A stretch of DNA of 64,000 bases, taken from positions 868,001 to 932,000 of the forward strand of contig WACJ01000130.1 of the NCBI GenBank assembly GCA_008973525.1, in the 5' to 3' direction. The notes below the pieces were generated by a model. That model did not search any database. It was not told the origin of the DNA and worked only from the letters and a program-made list of their open reading frames with translations. Each line of letters begins with the position of its first letter. The stretch's first letter is position 1. Below, in pieces: positions 34,846-48,964 of this stretch. Origin of the DNA: Stenopsyche tienmushanensis (lineage: Eukaryota; Arthropoda; Insecta; Trichoptera; Stenopsychidae). Made by a program: the position numbers and the translations under genes.

Positions 34846-37800
34846 AAAGTGTATATTAATGTCGGGCCAATAATACTTTGAATTTAACAAGTAAATTTCA
34901 ATTGAATTAAATTGAGAAAAAGTATGCAAAAATTTAAAAAAATATATATTCTAATAGTTTTTGTGCTGAATATTTAAATGTTCTAGATTTTAGCTACTAC
35001 ATTCGGTTTTTAGATCGTCACATTTCCATACGCAAATCTATTTATCCGGCTCGACGAACTCCCAAAGAGATCGCAAATCCACCCCGTCGGTTATTTTAAA
35101 ACACAATGCAGAATACAAGATGTCGAAGTTGTATATTTAGATACAATTCCGTCCGTTTTCTGCGATTGTAAGTGACCGAATGGCAAAGAGGAGGATGGTG
35201 CTGCTCTTTGTCTCGAATGTCTAGGCCCACCCAGCCGGATATTGTATCGCGGGATTCATCTCCGGCCAACTTCCGCTCACAAACACCATCTTGTTTTTTA
35301 ATGGTTGCCGGATATAGCAACGCTTGTTTCAGATTTACCGCTCTCATTGTTTTTGGTCGTCACTCTGCCATCAGTCATATTGAAAAGCTAGTCATTCCAT
35401 GACCGCACATATCGACGCATCTCTAAAAATCCTATGAGTATGCCAATCAAAATTTGATTTAATTTTTATTATGACATACACAGTGTGAGCCAAAATGAAA
35501 TTGAACACAAAAGAGAGATGTTTAATACCTTTTTTTGGGAGCAGCGTCATTTGTCGTTAAATTTCCCTAGTCTACAGCGATGCTGCGCGAAGATTTCCAT
35601 ACACACAAAAATCAATGATTCGGTCTTCGAAATGTATGTTTCGGAGGACAAAGTTCTAATAGAGCTTCCGAGAAGTGGAGCAATGGTTTTCTTATCGCGG
35701 GGCAATAAATCCTTATATGTCCAGTGTTTAATTTATAGTGAAAGCTTCAAAGAGTCAGTTGGGCAGATGCGAGGCGGCATGTTGACTCCGTGTTAAGATA
35801 AACGAAATGTTTAGATGTCATATCGTCCCGGAGGATTTAGGGATCCCGCGGGCGCATTCCTGGCACTATCTGGACCCTCATAAATAAATTGCCTCAAAAT
35901 ACGCAATTACTCTGCGGCGCATCCCCTTCATTACGCAATAAAGGGGATCGCCGGAATCGAGTCAAAAATCTTCCATAAAATATATCGGACACTTTGGCGC
36001 AGATTGCCCATTAACCGGTGGACGCTTTGTTATTCAAATCAACCGGAATTGCACCCATGTAGCTTTAAATCAAATTATAAAAGCTCCTTTCATGAAAAAG
36101 CAAAGAAAAAATGTGCAAAATGATTATTCGTAACATTTTTAATAGCACAACGAAATTGTCAAAGGTTTAACACATATAATTGTTTAATTTTCTGAAAATA
36201 TTTATATTTGTTAAAACTGACTATTTTATTCGATATGGTTGCTAATAGTCTGAATGATGATATTGAGTTTGCTAATTAATGTATAGCATCATGATGATCC
36301 CAAATCACGACCTTAATAAGTCATTGATTTCTCAATGTAACTTACTATTTCAAATTATTAACGAGCTTTCCATTAAACCGAACATGGTTGTTTTGCTTGC
36401 TGACAAACTGCAAGATCGTGAATATCTTCTCATTAACGAAGACAATATTCAGAACAGCTTTAACTTGTATGCAAATGTTGATGTATTTTGCTCTTTTAAG
36501 CTGTACTATCCTCTGTTAATCTGTGATTTAAACACTTTTTTATAGAGCTATAAATGGCAATAATTTTTTAGCACGTGAGAATTAAAAATACTATTTATTA
36601 TGGCTGCCATAAAATACACAATATATAAACATTTTATTCAAGTGCAGACCCTTGAGATTGCATAGATATAGACATCACACTATTTTATTGTAAATATCTT
36701 TATAATTTAATGGATAGCTACAATAGTTGATAACATTTGGCCTGGCAGATCCTGTATTAAACAAAGATATTATTCAATACCATATGAGATATCTATAGAT
36801 ATTATGAGATGTTATGTGATATTGGATTAATTGATGGTAAAGACGAACTCGACGCAAATAAGAATTACAAGTGATGAATAACGTCGCATACATTTCATAG
36901 AAGATTAAGAAATATCTACATAAATTAGATGTGTAATGATCCGGATGTCGAATATCCGGGATTTATGAATAATTAGATACAATGTATGCTTATATATGAA
37001 TTGCCCATGTGTATTTTTTATTCCAGGCACATAGTTAATTATATGGTAATTATAAGCTTAATGATTGACGTGTCTTAAATATGATACACAGTAATGCCTC
37101 TTATAGTCTGATTTCAAACAATTCGATTTGATTATGCCGTGTCATGTAATGCTTTCGTTAAATGAAGATAAATTTGCATTGAAAACACTATTGCAAAAGT
37201 GTAATAATATATTTACTGGAAAAGCTGATTAAATATTCATTGACTTCAGATAAATGTATCAGCATCCATGCATGAAAGAAAGTTGCTGTAGCTTCGAAAA
37301 TTTTGTATCGTCCTATTTCAATTTACGTTCTCGAAAAAAAAAGGATCTTGATAGAGGAGACCAGGACAATAATAGAAGCATCTAAAATCAGATATATCGC
37401 GGGAGAAGTGGGATGTAAAGTTAATGGAACAAATAGGAAGATCCGCCAGATAGAAGAAAATATTTACCAAATTTTGAATTTGTATGATATCCAGATGCGG
37501 TTGGTACTATGAAATATGGGGTTGAAGCACTTAATTGTTTGATTACATGAATAGTTTCGAATAAACGAAACTCCCCCTTCGCATGGAAAAAATGTAACAG
37601 CGAAAATATTGCCATCCTTAACAATATTTTTTGCATTTTCTCACATTAATACACCCCAAGCTGATTGTTTTAATTTATTATGAAACCAGTGGTCGGTGGT
37701 GATATGTGATATGTGGACGATTTAACTTCTCTGCGAGAGGGTGTGCTCAGTGGGGGATCCAAGTTATGTTTAGGGGACGTTTCCCTCATCCGTTCGCGAC

Positions 37801-39315
37801 TTCTCAAATATTCACACACATCCTTATTTACTTAATTAAAGCAAGATGGGCATCAATAAAATGTTAACACTTGGATAAATCACGGAACTTATAAATACAT
37901 TTTTTAATATTAAATTCAACAATATTTCCGTTTAAATGGATTATTCATGTATATAAATGTATTCATTTGGGTCTAATAAGAATTTAAGGGTTTGTATTTG
38001 GCATTGATGTAGTTTGAGAAACTGCGTTCAGCTCAAACTATGCGTATTTACTGTTTCCTTTGACTGTTATTTAACTTGTGTATGCCGAACTGGGAGCATG
38101 TGTAATTGGTGTCGCTAACAAATGCTTTAATACGAACACTATGTATTTCCAATTCCACAATCTCTGCTTACCCCATATTTGAGGTTCATTAAATTACGAC
38201 CCTCGCTTTTGAACAATGCCATTTAACCGCACTACAACTATTTCTTATTATTTTAACATCCTCAATTCGGCTGAATAGATACCATGAATAATCTATGCCC
38301 TGTCATGTTTAGCAGTCTGTTCGGTAAACATTTTCACGTAAATGTTTTCATCTACAACCGGTGCGATTTTTTCATTAACAGAATCCAACTAACACATAAC
38401 ATTTTGTTATTAAATCGGATAAGATGTTTGGTGGCCTGGATGAAAATGTATTGGAATATTTAATTTATTCCCGTCGCATTGCATTGTTGTTTTAAAATGT
38501 ATCTTTCCCTATTATCGAAATTGGTTATTGGAAATCGACGATTTTGTCTTGTGTTTGGAAATCAAACAACATGGCTATTACGCTTCGGACAGATGTACTC
38601 CCTATTGTCAAAGAAAGAGTTCTGAGACAAAGAGACGTTTTGATACAAGAGCAATCTGCAACCTATTGTCTGTGGCCACCACAAAGGAGACCTACATCAG
38701 CGAAAATCCTAATGATACCCACACACGTTCCATATCGACACGATAATGAATTATTGGTATTGTACGAAATTGTAACACAATATAATGTATATAATTATAT
38801 CATATATATAATTAATAGCTTATCATTCATTGCATTGTGAGAAAAAAATCGAACAATATTCTTCATATATTAATTAAATAAAATTAGGTATCACGAACGT
38901 CTTATATGCTGACAATAGCACAAATACTACACGTCAAATATATCAAATATTGGTTTAAGTATATTTAAAATTAAAGATAATCATTCATATATTTTCTTAT
39001 GATTTTCAGACTAGGATATTCAAAGGGCAAAATCTTATAAGAAATACGGAAAATTCGTAATTCTCTAAAATTCTTGAATAAAAATACGTTTGATTATATA
39101 AAATAATTTGAAGAAATTTACCATTTTCCTTAATTTATATATATATATATATATAGTAAACTGACTATTTAAATTCATATTTTTGCATTCAAAATACAAT
39201 TGTATGTATATAATTTGCATACAATAATCACATATAGAGCAGATAAAAAGGAAACATTAAACCCCATTACTTTAATATAAAATAAATAAAACATGCATGA
39301 TATAATAGTTACAAG
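34846..39315. other. Gene-poor stretch with unique GC-richer islands
   Basis: Islands of near-balanced base composition at 34990-35400, 35490-36060 and 38520-38750 stand out from AT-rich flanks. They contain short open frames (35485-35796, 38544-38840), but with no splice logic or domains. They carry AT-core homeodomain-like and TTTATGGC/GCCATAAA-type sites. I read them as candidate conserved non-coding elements. A (TA)n microsatellite lies at about 39137-39156. Confidence 0.35.
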
Positions 39316-40269
39316 TAGGGAATCCAATCCCGAGCCAAAATTTCGATCCCAGGATTTCGAGATTACATTAGACCATCCCAAGATAAGTCCCGGAATCCCG
39401 GGACCGGGATTTTCAATAGTTTAAGAAATTACATTGATTAATTTGATCAAAAATTACTAATAAGTCCACTTGCTTAATATAAAAAATAATTGGAAGGCGA
39501 AAGAATTTTATTTATTTAAGAAAAGATAAAAATACAATTAAAAAATAGATAAATAAAAAAACTAAAAAAATCAAATATTATTTTGAAAACATGCCAGAAG
39601 TAACATCGAGTGTTTCATCATTTAATTGGGATCTGATTTTGGTAGCCAGGCAACCTGCTGCTGAAAATGCACGCTCAGTCTCCACATTCTTTGGAGGTAT
39701 CATTATTAGATATTTAAATGCTAGTTCGAATTGATGACCGCGTTAACCCTCATTTTCGTATAACACCATCAATGTGACTGATAAAAATCCTTTCTGCTGA
39801 GACACGGACTAAAACTCGCAAAATTCCCAATTTCCCGACTAATTATTTATTTCTGTCGCTGCAGATGAATACTTATATACTATAATACTTTGATGTGATT
39901 GGTAATTATATTACGGAAGAATACAAAAATTCTTAACCCCGTATCTATTATATTTCATATCGATATTCCCATTATTAGAGTCGAGGTGTAGTAAATACAT
40001 CACCGGTAGGGAAAGGTTAATATAAGAATTTGAAAAACATATATATATATACGCATAGATCAGATAGTTACTGTCCCTAGGCGTCGTCTAAGCTCGCCAA
40101 TTAGTAGTTACGCCACTTTTTCCAAGTGTCCAGATTTCGGTAGGAATGTCTCGATTTAGTAGCTTTCATCGTGCTGGTGAGGTGTACGTTTTTTTTCGGG
40201 AATACGTATACTAATCCCGGGATTCATGAGCACCTAAAACTGTCCGGGATCCCGAGATTGGATTCCCTA
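39316..40269 (-). mobile_element. Deleted hAT element keeping the hATC dimerisation domain
   Basis: Ends TAGGGAATCCAATCCCG and, reverse complement, TAGGGAATCCAATCTCG. The flanks GTTACAAG (39308-39315) and GTTAGAAG (40270-40277) are an 8 bp duplication with one mismatch. On the minus strand 39745-39578 encodes the end of a hAT transposase: FELAFKYLIMIPPKNVETER, then AFSAAGCLATKIRSQL, terminated by TAA. This is the conserved C-terminal hAT dimerisation motif (ERxFSxAG). The catalytic core and zinc finger are deleted; length 954 bp. Confidence 0.92.
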
Positions 40270-42517
40270 GTTAGAAGCATCCTACAGTAATATGGATATG
40301 GAGACCTGATTAAATTCTTGTGCTATTCCGGTTACTATATTTTTAGATAATGCAAAGTAAAAGTTGATTAAATCATATAAATAATATTTCCAAATATCAT
40401 CATCATTTTTCTCATTAAAATCTTGTTTAGATATATGCTTAATATAGATCGAATTAAATCTGTGTCTAAAAATTAAATTAATGATGGTGTAGGGAGGAAC
40501 GAATATTTTCTGTCACTGACACGGCTTCTATTGGTATTTCTAGTGGGCTACGAACGTTCGTTATCTGCTTTTTATTGTAAAAGGAAAATCTGCAGGGGTA
40601 TGCACCCTAAATATTTTTTCCTAGACTGTTTAAAAAAATATATTGATTTTTTAGTAAATTGCAGAATTGATGTAAAATTCTAGTATGGTTGTTTATTATT
40701 CGGATTCGTTGAAACAGAATGTCTTTTTCTCAATATAGCAACAAAGCATACTTCCACAGAGCTTGTATGTGGATATTGAATTACAAGTACTGCTCAACAC
40801 TCAAAGCTCATAGTATCATCACTCTTCATTTCAGCAATAGAAGAGGTGAACAATTGGCATGTGCGCTTGAAACAATACGCACCCAGTGCATGTGTGGCGA
40901 ATGAGTGTTGTTATAAATATTACAAAAAAGTTTTTGTTCTAAGGACGGGCGGTGAAGTGTCAATTGAAACGCACGCGTTAGATATTAATAACAAGCTGCA
41001 CATAGGCGGTCTTTTGAAAAAGTGGTAATGCGAAACTCTTCATAGGAGCATGGTTGGAATTTGTGAAAGTCAGATAAGACACGCTGTACTTGGATCATTT
41101 GATTTTTTTTTCTTTGGGGTTATATTGACGTTTTTTTAAATATGGAAGCAACAATGGCAGAGAGCTTCCATTAGTTGTCATATATAACGGACAGTCGAGC
41201 GTTCTTCTAAATGGACTTGTCAGATTTTTGTCATTCTGACAGGGGGAAGGATGCGTGAGAGGAATTAAGAAGTTTGTTGAATTAATTCCTCGATCCTTCG
41301 AAGGAAGAAATATTTTGTAACAATTCTGAAATATGGATAAGTCTTTGACATATAATTAATTGCCATTGATCTCATTAATGACAGATTTCCCTCCCATCGA
41401 TTAATACAGATTATATGGACCCATTTAAATTCTAAATTTAGAGATGAATCTGGTGATACCTGGATGTTAACTAGACATGATTGAATTCATAGGGTGTAAC
41501 ATGCCAATATCAGTTTTCACGAATATTTTCACGCGAGAAGTTCGAGAATATGGAGTCGAAATACCAATTTCATGGCTGGTGACTTCCACAAGCGAAACCA
41601 ATGTGACGAGATGGCTCGGTCGCCCGCCAGGACTATCATAAAATCAGTTCCGAACAATTAGCATTAGTGCTGGAAACACTCACAATGCTTATGGGGAAAC
41701 AAATGGTAACACCTCCGATACATTATTCATTTTTACGATGGGAAACAACGCTGCTACATTGTGCAAAAATAATGCTGATCGATCAGCGTCTTATAGGGAT
41801 TATTAAATACCACATTAAGATCATGATCGTATTTCACCAGTTAAAGTGTGGCTCTTCTAAGACGATAAAAACATAATTTTGCCGAAATTTAAAATAAAAA
41901 CTGATGAAATTCAATGCATTATTGAAATGTTCCTTTTGATTTTATTACGCTTTAGTGTGGTTTTCTTGAAATTCAGTTGATAAAAGACATTATGTTAAGT
42001 TATGACCTCCGTAAAAATGATTGTGGTCGAATAAAAAACGGTAAACAGTCGGGATGCTCCGAAACTAATGAGCTTTGGTTCCACTTGCAATAATTTACCA
42101 TGAGGCCTCGCAGAGGGAGCCCCCCCAAATTGTTGTTTGCATTCAACAAATTAAACCGTAAACCTATAAAATAGATCAAATTATCCAACCCCCCATAATG
42201 CGATTTAAAACGGTCGATCTTCCCGATTGAAATATTAATACAGCGAACGAATGCGAAGAAATCGAGCGAATGACTCTGGAGAATTGAACAGAAAATAAAA
42301 TATAATGGAGATATTATTAACAATGAAGCTTTCATTATATAAAAATATACTGATTCAATTTATTTTAAAAGAGATTGAAAATGATCTTCATTGTTATGAA
42401 TGCCTTTTACTGATTCTGCTAATGTTTTGATTGTTTAAATTTTTTTTGCTATCCTTAGCAGTTTTAGGAGTAATTTATGAGGGCTTCAATCGATAGTCAA
42501 TTACGTTGCATCTCAAT
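40270..42517. other. Spacer without recognised genes
   Basis: Mixed AT-rich sequence. Short frames at 40719-41028 and 41667-41876 lack start or splice support. A balanced-composition patch at 41520-41660 and another at 42040-42250 may be conserved non-coding DNA. Confidence 0.35.
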
Positions 42518-42655
42518 AATCATCATCATTATCATAGTGCAGCCACATGTAGTCAACTGCAGGACTATGGTCACTTCAATATCCAGTCATAGTTAAGGGT
42601 TACACCCATCATGTCTATATCATACATTCACCTCCATGTGTGCTCGAATAGTAGT
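42518..42655 (-). mobile_element. RTE-type LINE 3' end, third copy
   Basis: ATCATCATCATTATCATAGT, then GCAGCCACATGTAGTCAACT and the AAGGGTTACACCCATCATGT block. It is the most diverged of the three copies and is truncated at about 140 bp. Confidence 0.7.
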
Positions 42656-44721
42656 ATGATCTTTAAGTTTAATTTTGAACGGGTTGATTACAATGAATAA
42701 TATTAACGAGACAAGTAATTTATACAGCATAATTTACATTTTATGTTTTTGTATATGGAATAAATTGATTCCATGTTTATCGATTTAAGAACAGATTTTT
42801 ACTAAAATTTCTACAAATATATAGTCATTGAATGATTTTGAAATCTGTTTGATATTTGGATGAGTTTTTTTTATTACGAGTGTTAAATCAAAATACATTG
42901 ACGTTGTCATTGTCAATCCTAGGAAGACACCACCCACTGTTAGTTAAAAGCATCTTCATGATTTTTCATACGCATTAAATAAGCATTGTCAATTTTTTAT
43001 ACATTGCCACATAAATATCGCAATAATGTCACCTCTTCGCACATGCAGTTCTCCTCGCAACGTAAGGTTTGACAACTAAGACCTGACGAAAAAAGGTGCA
43101 CACATATTTCTCGAATGAAATATTGACAGTTACAGGCTTCGAACACGTCGCTTTCTCATGTAGCATTACGATGGGGTATAATAAAAATAAATACCTTTGT
43201 CAAAAGTCGAGACTCCCGGTTATTTTTTATCCCATTAGCAGGGCCGGCTGCTGGAGAAGGGCGGACAGGTAGCGGCACCCCGGGGCCACAAATGAATCAT
43301 CCCACTTTATGTCTTTGCTAAGAAATTATGACGGGAAATCAACCAAATTTCTGGGAGATGCAACTCTTAATTGCAGTCCAAGAATTCAGAAAAATATCTC
43401 AAATATTTTATTGCGGTCAAGAATATTAATTTCTGGCTTTATGTCATTCCCCATGGATATTTGCAAGCGTTAACAAATCCTGTTTATTTCAAAACATTTC
43501 AACCCCTAATCAAATATAATAGATATTGTTGCATTTTTGTAAACAAATTAATTATTATCATAGAATATATTCATTGTTTTAACTCAATTCGATTTCAGTC
43601 AATTAATGCTAGTTTAATCGTTTGTATAGTCGATAATTTTGATATTGCTCATTGATATTTATTCCGGATTTCGTTCTAATAAAATCGATTGTAATCCTTA
43701 TATTATCGGAATAAATATGTTTGGCAACATATTTCCCTATTTCTACTATTTTATCAATTCTGAATTTTGCACGCACTCATGATAGTATGTGATATAAATC
43801 ATAATTTTCTCATAGTTGATTGGATGATTATTAACAAATCAAATATATGTCAACGCCTTCATATATAAGTATATAATTGAAGATAAACTCAATGAAATTA
43901 TTGACCAATCAAATGCGCCCCGTTTAATCATAGCGATCAATAGATAATAAATTAATTGAGTACCAATAAAGCATTTATTTCAGAAAGCGATATGATATTC
44001 CAGCCATGGGAATTCAGATAGACAAATTCGAGTCTCGATAGTTTAACGGTGACACTAAATGATGAAATATGGGAAGAATACGCATAAACGACTGGATGGC
44101 AAACATTTTTTTCATCATCTGGAAGGTCGTAATAATCAACTTTCGATGTCGTGGAGATCATGGGGTCCTTGGTGGACAGGTAGGAGCCCCCCCATAGAGT
44201 AGCCTCTTCATTCACGGGAGGTCCTTCCCCTGTAGACCATCACAACTACCAAATTGCCAGGCGATTGTTTTGTCAAATTGTATTCTGATGATGGATGATT
44301 TCTGAATCTTCGACGGATGTTGGACCCAATGAGTAAAACATGAGCGAACTAATATTTTCATAATGATAAAAAGCATCCGGTTTCTCGAGCTTAACCAGGA
44401 ATCTCTCAAATGTAATTATGTTGGAGGATCCAGCGATTAATATTGAAATAATGAAAATATTACAAGTATCCATATTTTACATCTGGGTACTATAAATAAT
44501 TCAAAACACCCTGTGTATGTTTTTTTACGTCACAAGCAGGTAGAAGAAAACGTTTTCGCGCAGATCAGGTGAGTTATTCATCACGGGATAGACAACTAGC
44601 TCTTGTTGTTTGGTAATGTCCTCAATAAAAATAGTCGCATATTATACAAAAAAGGATACTCGTAAATCCCATAAGTTATGGCATAAAATTATGCTGTGAC
44701 CATGGTTTTTTGATATTTTAA
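42656..44721. other. Spacer with GC-richer islands
   Basis: Patches at 43020-43180, 43205-43310 and 43990-44300 have balanced base composition and are unique in the window. The minus frames at 44215-43952 and 44409-44212 give no recognisable protein. No exon supported. Confidence 0.35.
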
Positions 44722-45337
44722 CACATCTTTTGCGGGCGCGGTTTGGCTAGCCCACACACTGGAGGCGGGTATATCCGCATGAAATTCGCAGTAGCACAAA
44801 ATTGAAAAAAAATTACAGATAGTCAGAAACCGTGGCTACCACTTGAGACATCATCTTCGTCTATATAATCGGAATCTGAATCAGCAATAATTTCACCGTC
44901 GTATCGATCCATATTATTTTCGCGCTGATCCATGTGGGCGTCAATCAAAAAAATTATAAATGTAATCCATTTTTTTTAAACATTAAAACAAATAAATTTA
45001 ATAAATAAACAATCTAAAAATAAATTTTATAAGACGCAAAATATAAACACATCCAAACGGAAGAGATTTAAGGATGAAACTGATGAACCGTAGGGGGTTT
45101 GCCTATTCAAAAATAAGAAAACACACGTGTTTCAAGTGTTTTTTGCTCAGACGAAACACTTGACGAGAATATCAACAGCGGGTCATCAAAGCAATAGAAT
45201 TATCGCTTCGGCGCTGAGACTGTGATCTCCGGCTCCCGCATACAACGTCCAGTATTTTTAAAAAGGTAATTTTCGTTTCCCGCGCTCAACGGTTAGCCGC
45301 ACTAGGACGGAGATCTCCGTTTCCCGCACACAAAGTG
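44722..45337 (-). mobile_element. TTAA-flanked piggyBac-type element with transposase N terminus
   Basis: TTAA at 44718-44721 and 45338-45341 brackets related ends (CACATCTTTTGCGGG; reverse complement of the right end CACTTTGTGTGCGGG). On the minus strand, at about 44930-44840, a frame starts MDQREN and runs through DRYDGEIIADSDSDYIDEDD. This is the acidic N terminus expected of a piggyBac transposase. The rest of the gene is deleted; total length 616 bp. Confidence 0.75.
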
Positions 45338-48300
45338 TTAATGAATATAAGGTTAATCAGAACAGGAGTTCAATTTATCATTAAATTATGCATTTAGTTT
45401 AAATATCGTAAGCAATATCATTAAAAAATATATATATATGATTCCAAAACATTTTCTGTAGCACAGGTAAAAAATATATAGGTTTATCCAAACATATGAT
45501 GAAAAAATAATAACTTAAAAATAGGTAAAAATGCAAGTCAGTCTAAATAATATCATAAATTATTTTATGGAGCAAAATGATTAAAATTTCTTTACGGAAA
45601 ATGAAGAAAAATGTGTTATTGTATACAAATAATTTGAAAAAATATATAGGTCTAACCAAATCTATTTCATTGGCTTTAGGTACATAAATATAAATATCCT
45701 TTTTTCTCGAAACACAAGGATCCTGATTTTTTTTAATTCTGTAAAACCCTTAAAAGGACAAACTCAGGGAGATTTGGTAAGATCTATACCTAACTACTAT
45801 TAAAATAAACTCATTTGCCTGGCCAGACCATTACGATTTGATGACCAGACCAGGGTTAAATTAATGACACTTTGTCTGATCATTGCCAAATATACACGTG
45901 GTATTTTGGTAATCTTAAATTAAGTGGAACATATTTTGTTCGAGTTTTGCTGTTGATAATGTAAGATTATGAAACATTGAAAATAAATGTTTTAAAGAGC
46001 AAAAATCATTTGAAATGACCGTGGGCAGGTTACGCGACAAGGTAAACAGATGAAACATGAATGAAGGCCATAGATGGATGGCACTTGAAACGATCAGTTT
46101 CATAAAAATATTTATGTGCCTAAAAAGTTGTATTTATTGTATTTGTCATTGTCTATTTGAAAACAATCGATCAACGTTTTTGATAGACTGTTGCTCAAGT
46201 CGTATCATAACTAAAAAGATAAGTTAAGGATCGAAATTTTCGATTGACAATCGTGAATGCCAGTCCGAGTGATGAAATAATCTAACTCCAAAAATAATGA
46301 TGTAGATTTCTTATTTATAGGCACTTCCAACAGATTTTATTAATCGTTTCGGTATTTAATTTTTCAGATCCAGAAGATCGATCAGAATTTCTTTCAGATA
46401 CTTTCAATCTCCCAAATTTGTTGGTATGGTGATTTTTTTACAATGGGATTTGAAGCCGAACTTTAATAATAAAAGTTTATGATCTAACCCACCATAACAA
46501 CACTTAGTTAAAAAAAGTGTTGATAACGTGTATACATATATATCTATTTTTGTACAAAGTCAATATTGAACGTGTCGTTCAGTTGTATATGAATGACCCA
46601 CCTTTATGTGAATATGCATGGTCATCCTAATGCGAACACAGTCCAGACTGATTTTTTTTAGATTTGTCACCAGGTACACATAAAATTTTCAATTTAATGC
46701 CCTAAACACTAAATGCCACACAAAAGACGGGGTGTCCGCATTTTATTATTTCTGAAATTTATTCCCTCGAATGTATAAATTAAATTAAGACCCCGATGGC
46801 GCCAAGTTTTTTTTGTGCGCGATGAACAAAACGACCCTGTTCGAGGAAAAAGGAGCAGAATTTTAAATTTTGACAAAGCGAGAACGATTTAGTGTTATAA
46901 CACACGCCAATTAATCTTATTAAAGACAAAAAACTGGTTTATATGTCGCTACATCTAATACTTCCAAGGGCTATTCACGATGAATTTGCCATAAAAGTAA
47001 TTTACTTTATGATTTTTTTGTGATTCTATATTTGCAATTATTAGTAGTGTTTTTCATAAATTTGAAGTGGGTCTTCAAGTGTATGTATTTCGATGTATAA
47101 CAGTGTATTGTACAGTGATATCGATTGGCGTCAAGGTGTGAGTCACATCGTTATCTCCTTTAAAGTGTTAAATTGTCATAAGGATTTATAGATAAAACTT
47201 AAATAAACACTGATTTTGATTAGAGCAAACAAACATTATGATTGATTGATTTTAAACGATGAACTCTAGCGATTTCGATAATCAAATCCGTTATTGATAT
47301 CAATTTAAAATTGTATCAGACCGATCGTGATATGCTCGTTAAATACTAAAATACTTTGATTTTTTCAGAGTTCTATCTGTGCGATTTAGGATGCAGATTG
47401 TGGTCGTCTTGAATTTGACACGATTTCGTTTTTGTATTAAATAATAACTGTAATCAACTTCCAAAAATGAAACATTGGAGATAAAGATTAGTGTTGTCAA
47501 AGACACGTTTGTTTCAAGCATCTCATCGCAATGATAAAATTATTACGAAAATCTTAAACACAATCTATAAATATTTCCAAGTTTAATAATACTGCATACG
47601 TATCCTCAACTTACCCCCAATTATAAATACTTTCATTGATTGTCATATTTGTATGGATTTGTTGTCGCATTTAATGATACCATCGATTCACAAAATGGAT
47701 TCGCAAGGGATGATTAAATGTAAATACATGTCATGCACAATTAATTATAAACATGTTTTGATATAAACAAGATAAAAATTATAATTGCCAAAATATCTAT
47801 TTAGAGAGATTTCCTAAAAAAAAACATGGTAGATAATGGATTTCTTTACATGATTAAAGCAAAACAAATATTCTTCAGATAATCTGCAACTTGCTTTTAA
47901 AATTTTGTTACTGTTCATCAAGATAAGCTTGTAAATAAAAATGTACACATTTAAGTAATAAGAAATACTTTTAAATGGAGTAGACGCCCTTCCATCCGGT
48001 AGTTAATCGATTGATAATATAAGCAGATATTTGCTGATTATTAAAATAGTGGCTTTTTAAGTTCCAAAATATATCAAGAAAAATATGATATGTACTTGAA
48101 ACATTCATGGCCAAAAGCATTATATAAGAATAGGGTCATGATCAATGCTAATAGAAATAATATTCTCATTTTTTCAACTTCCTTCAGTAGCATATTAAGT
48201 TTCATGTTCAATTATAAGTATAAAATATGTTATCTCTCTTAATGACATTCAGTGGAACGACTTTCATTTAAAAATATTACTTCGATTTTTGATCAAGCCT

Positions 48301-48964
48301 TATATACGTTGAGGGTTAAATGCTTAATAACAAAAATATTTCCATCTGTTTTATTGCATTCGGAATTTTAGGTTATCCCAAATGCTATTTTCACCAAATT
48401 TGCTTCATCATTCACTTCTTCAACGTATAAAATTATGACGTTAATAAATTCCGGATTCGTGAAAACTTCTATGTCTTTATAATATCGATAGATTCTTCAT
48501 CGACCTTATTCAAAATTCATTGCAATGATTCCCAGCATTGATCTGTAACAAGTAGCTATGATAACCCAAATCGTGTAGAAAGAATGCCGTGTTTTACGAG
48601 GAATATATTTTAAACACATTCGATGAATCAATTTTGACAAAAAAATCCTTTATCGATTATTTTGTAAAGTATTTATGGATGTTATCGCACTCTACCGTTT
48701 ATCTCAGTATCTTTTACTGTGGAGTATACAACATAATTGAATGAGAGATTATCTCACAAGAAAGATTGTTTTCCACCATGATTAAAGTATTTCTATCACT
48801 ATTATCACAAATCAATCGATTATCTACTCTTATATGTGTTATAAAATATTGCATTTACATCATTTTCGCAATCAATTAACGAAAGACAATTGATGAAGAT
48901 TCTCACTTTATACATCACGTTGATAATTTTCTATTGACATTTGATAATCACGAATTCAAACATA
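45338..48964. other. AT-rich spacer with a solo piggyBac-like end
   Basis: No exons recognised. At 45815-45859 a terminus (reverse complement CCCTGGTCTGGTCATC) abuts TTAA (45856-45859). It shares TGGCCAGACCAT with the right end of the intronic element at 14142, so the two are distant relatives. The partner end was not found. Confidence 0.45.

Noticed and set aside
39137..39156. CRISPR-like or tandem repeat array
   Set aside because: It is a plain TA microsatellite; no direct-repeat/spacer array exists in the window, as expected for an animal genome.
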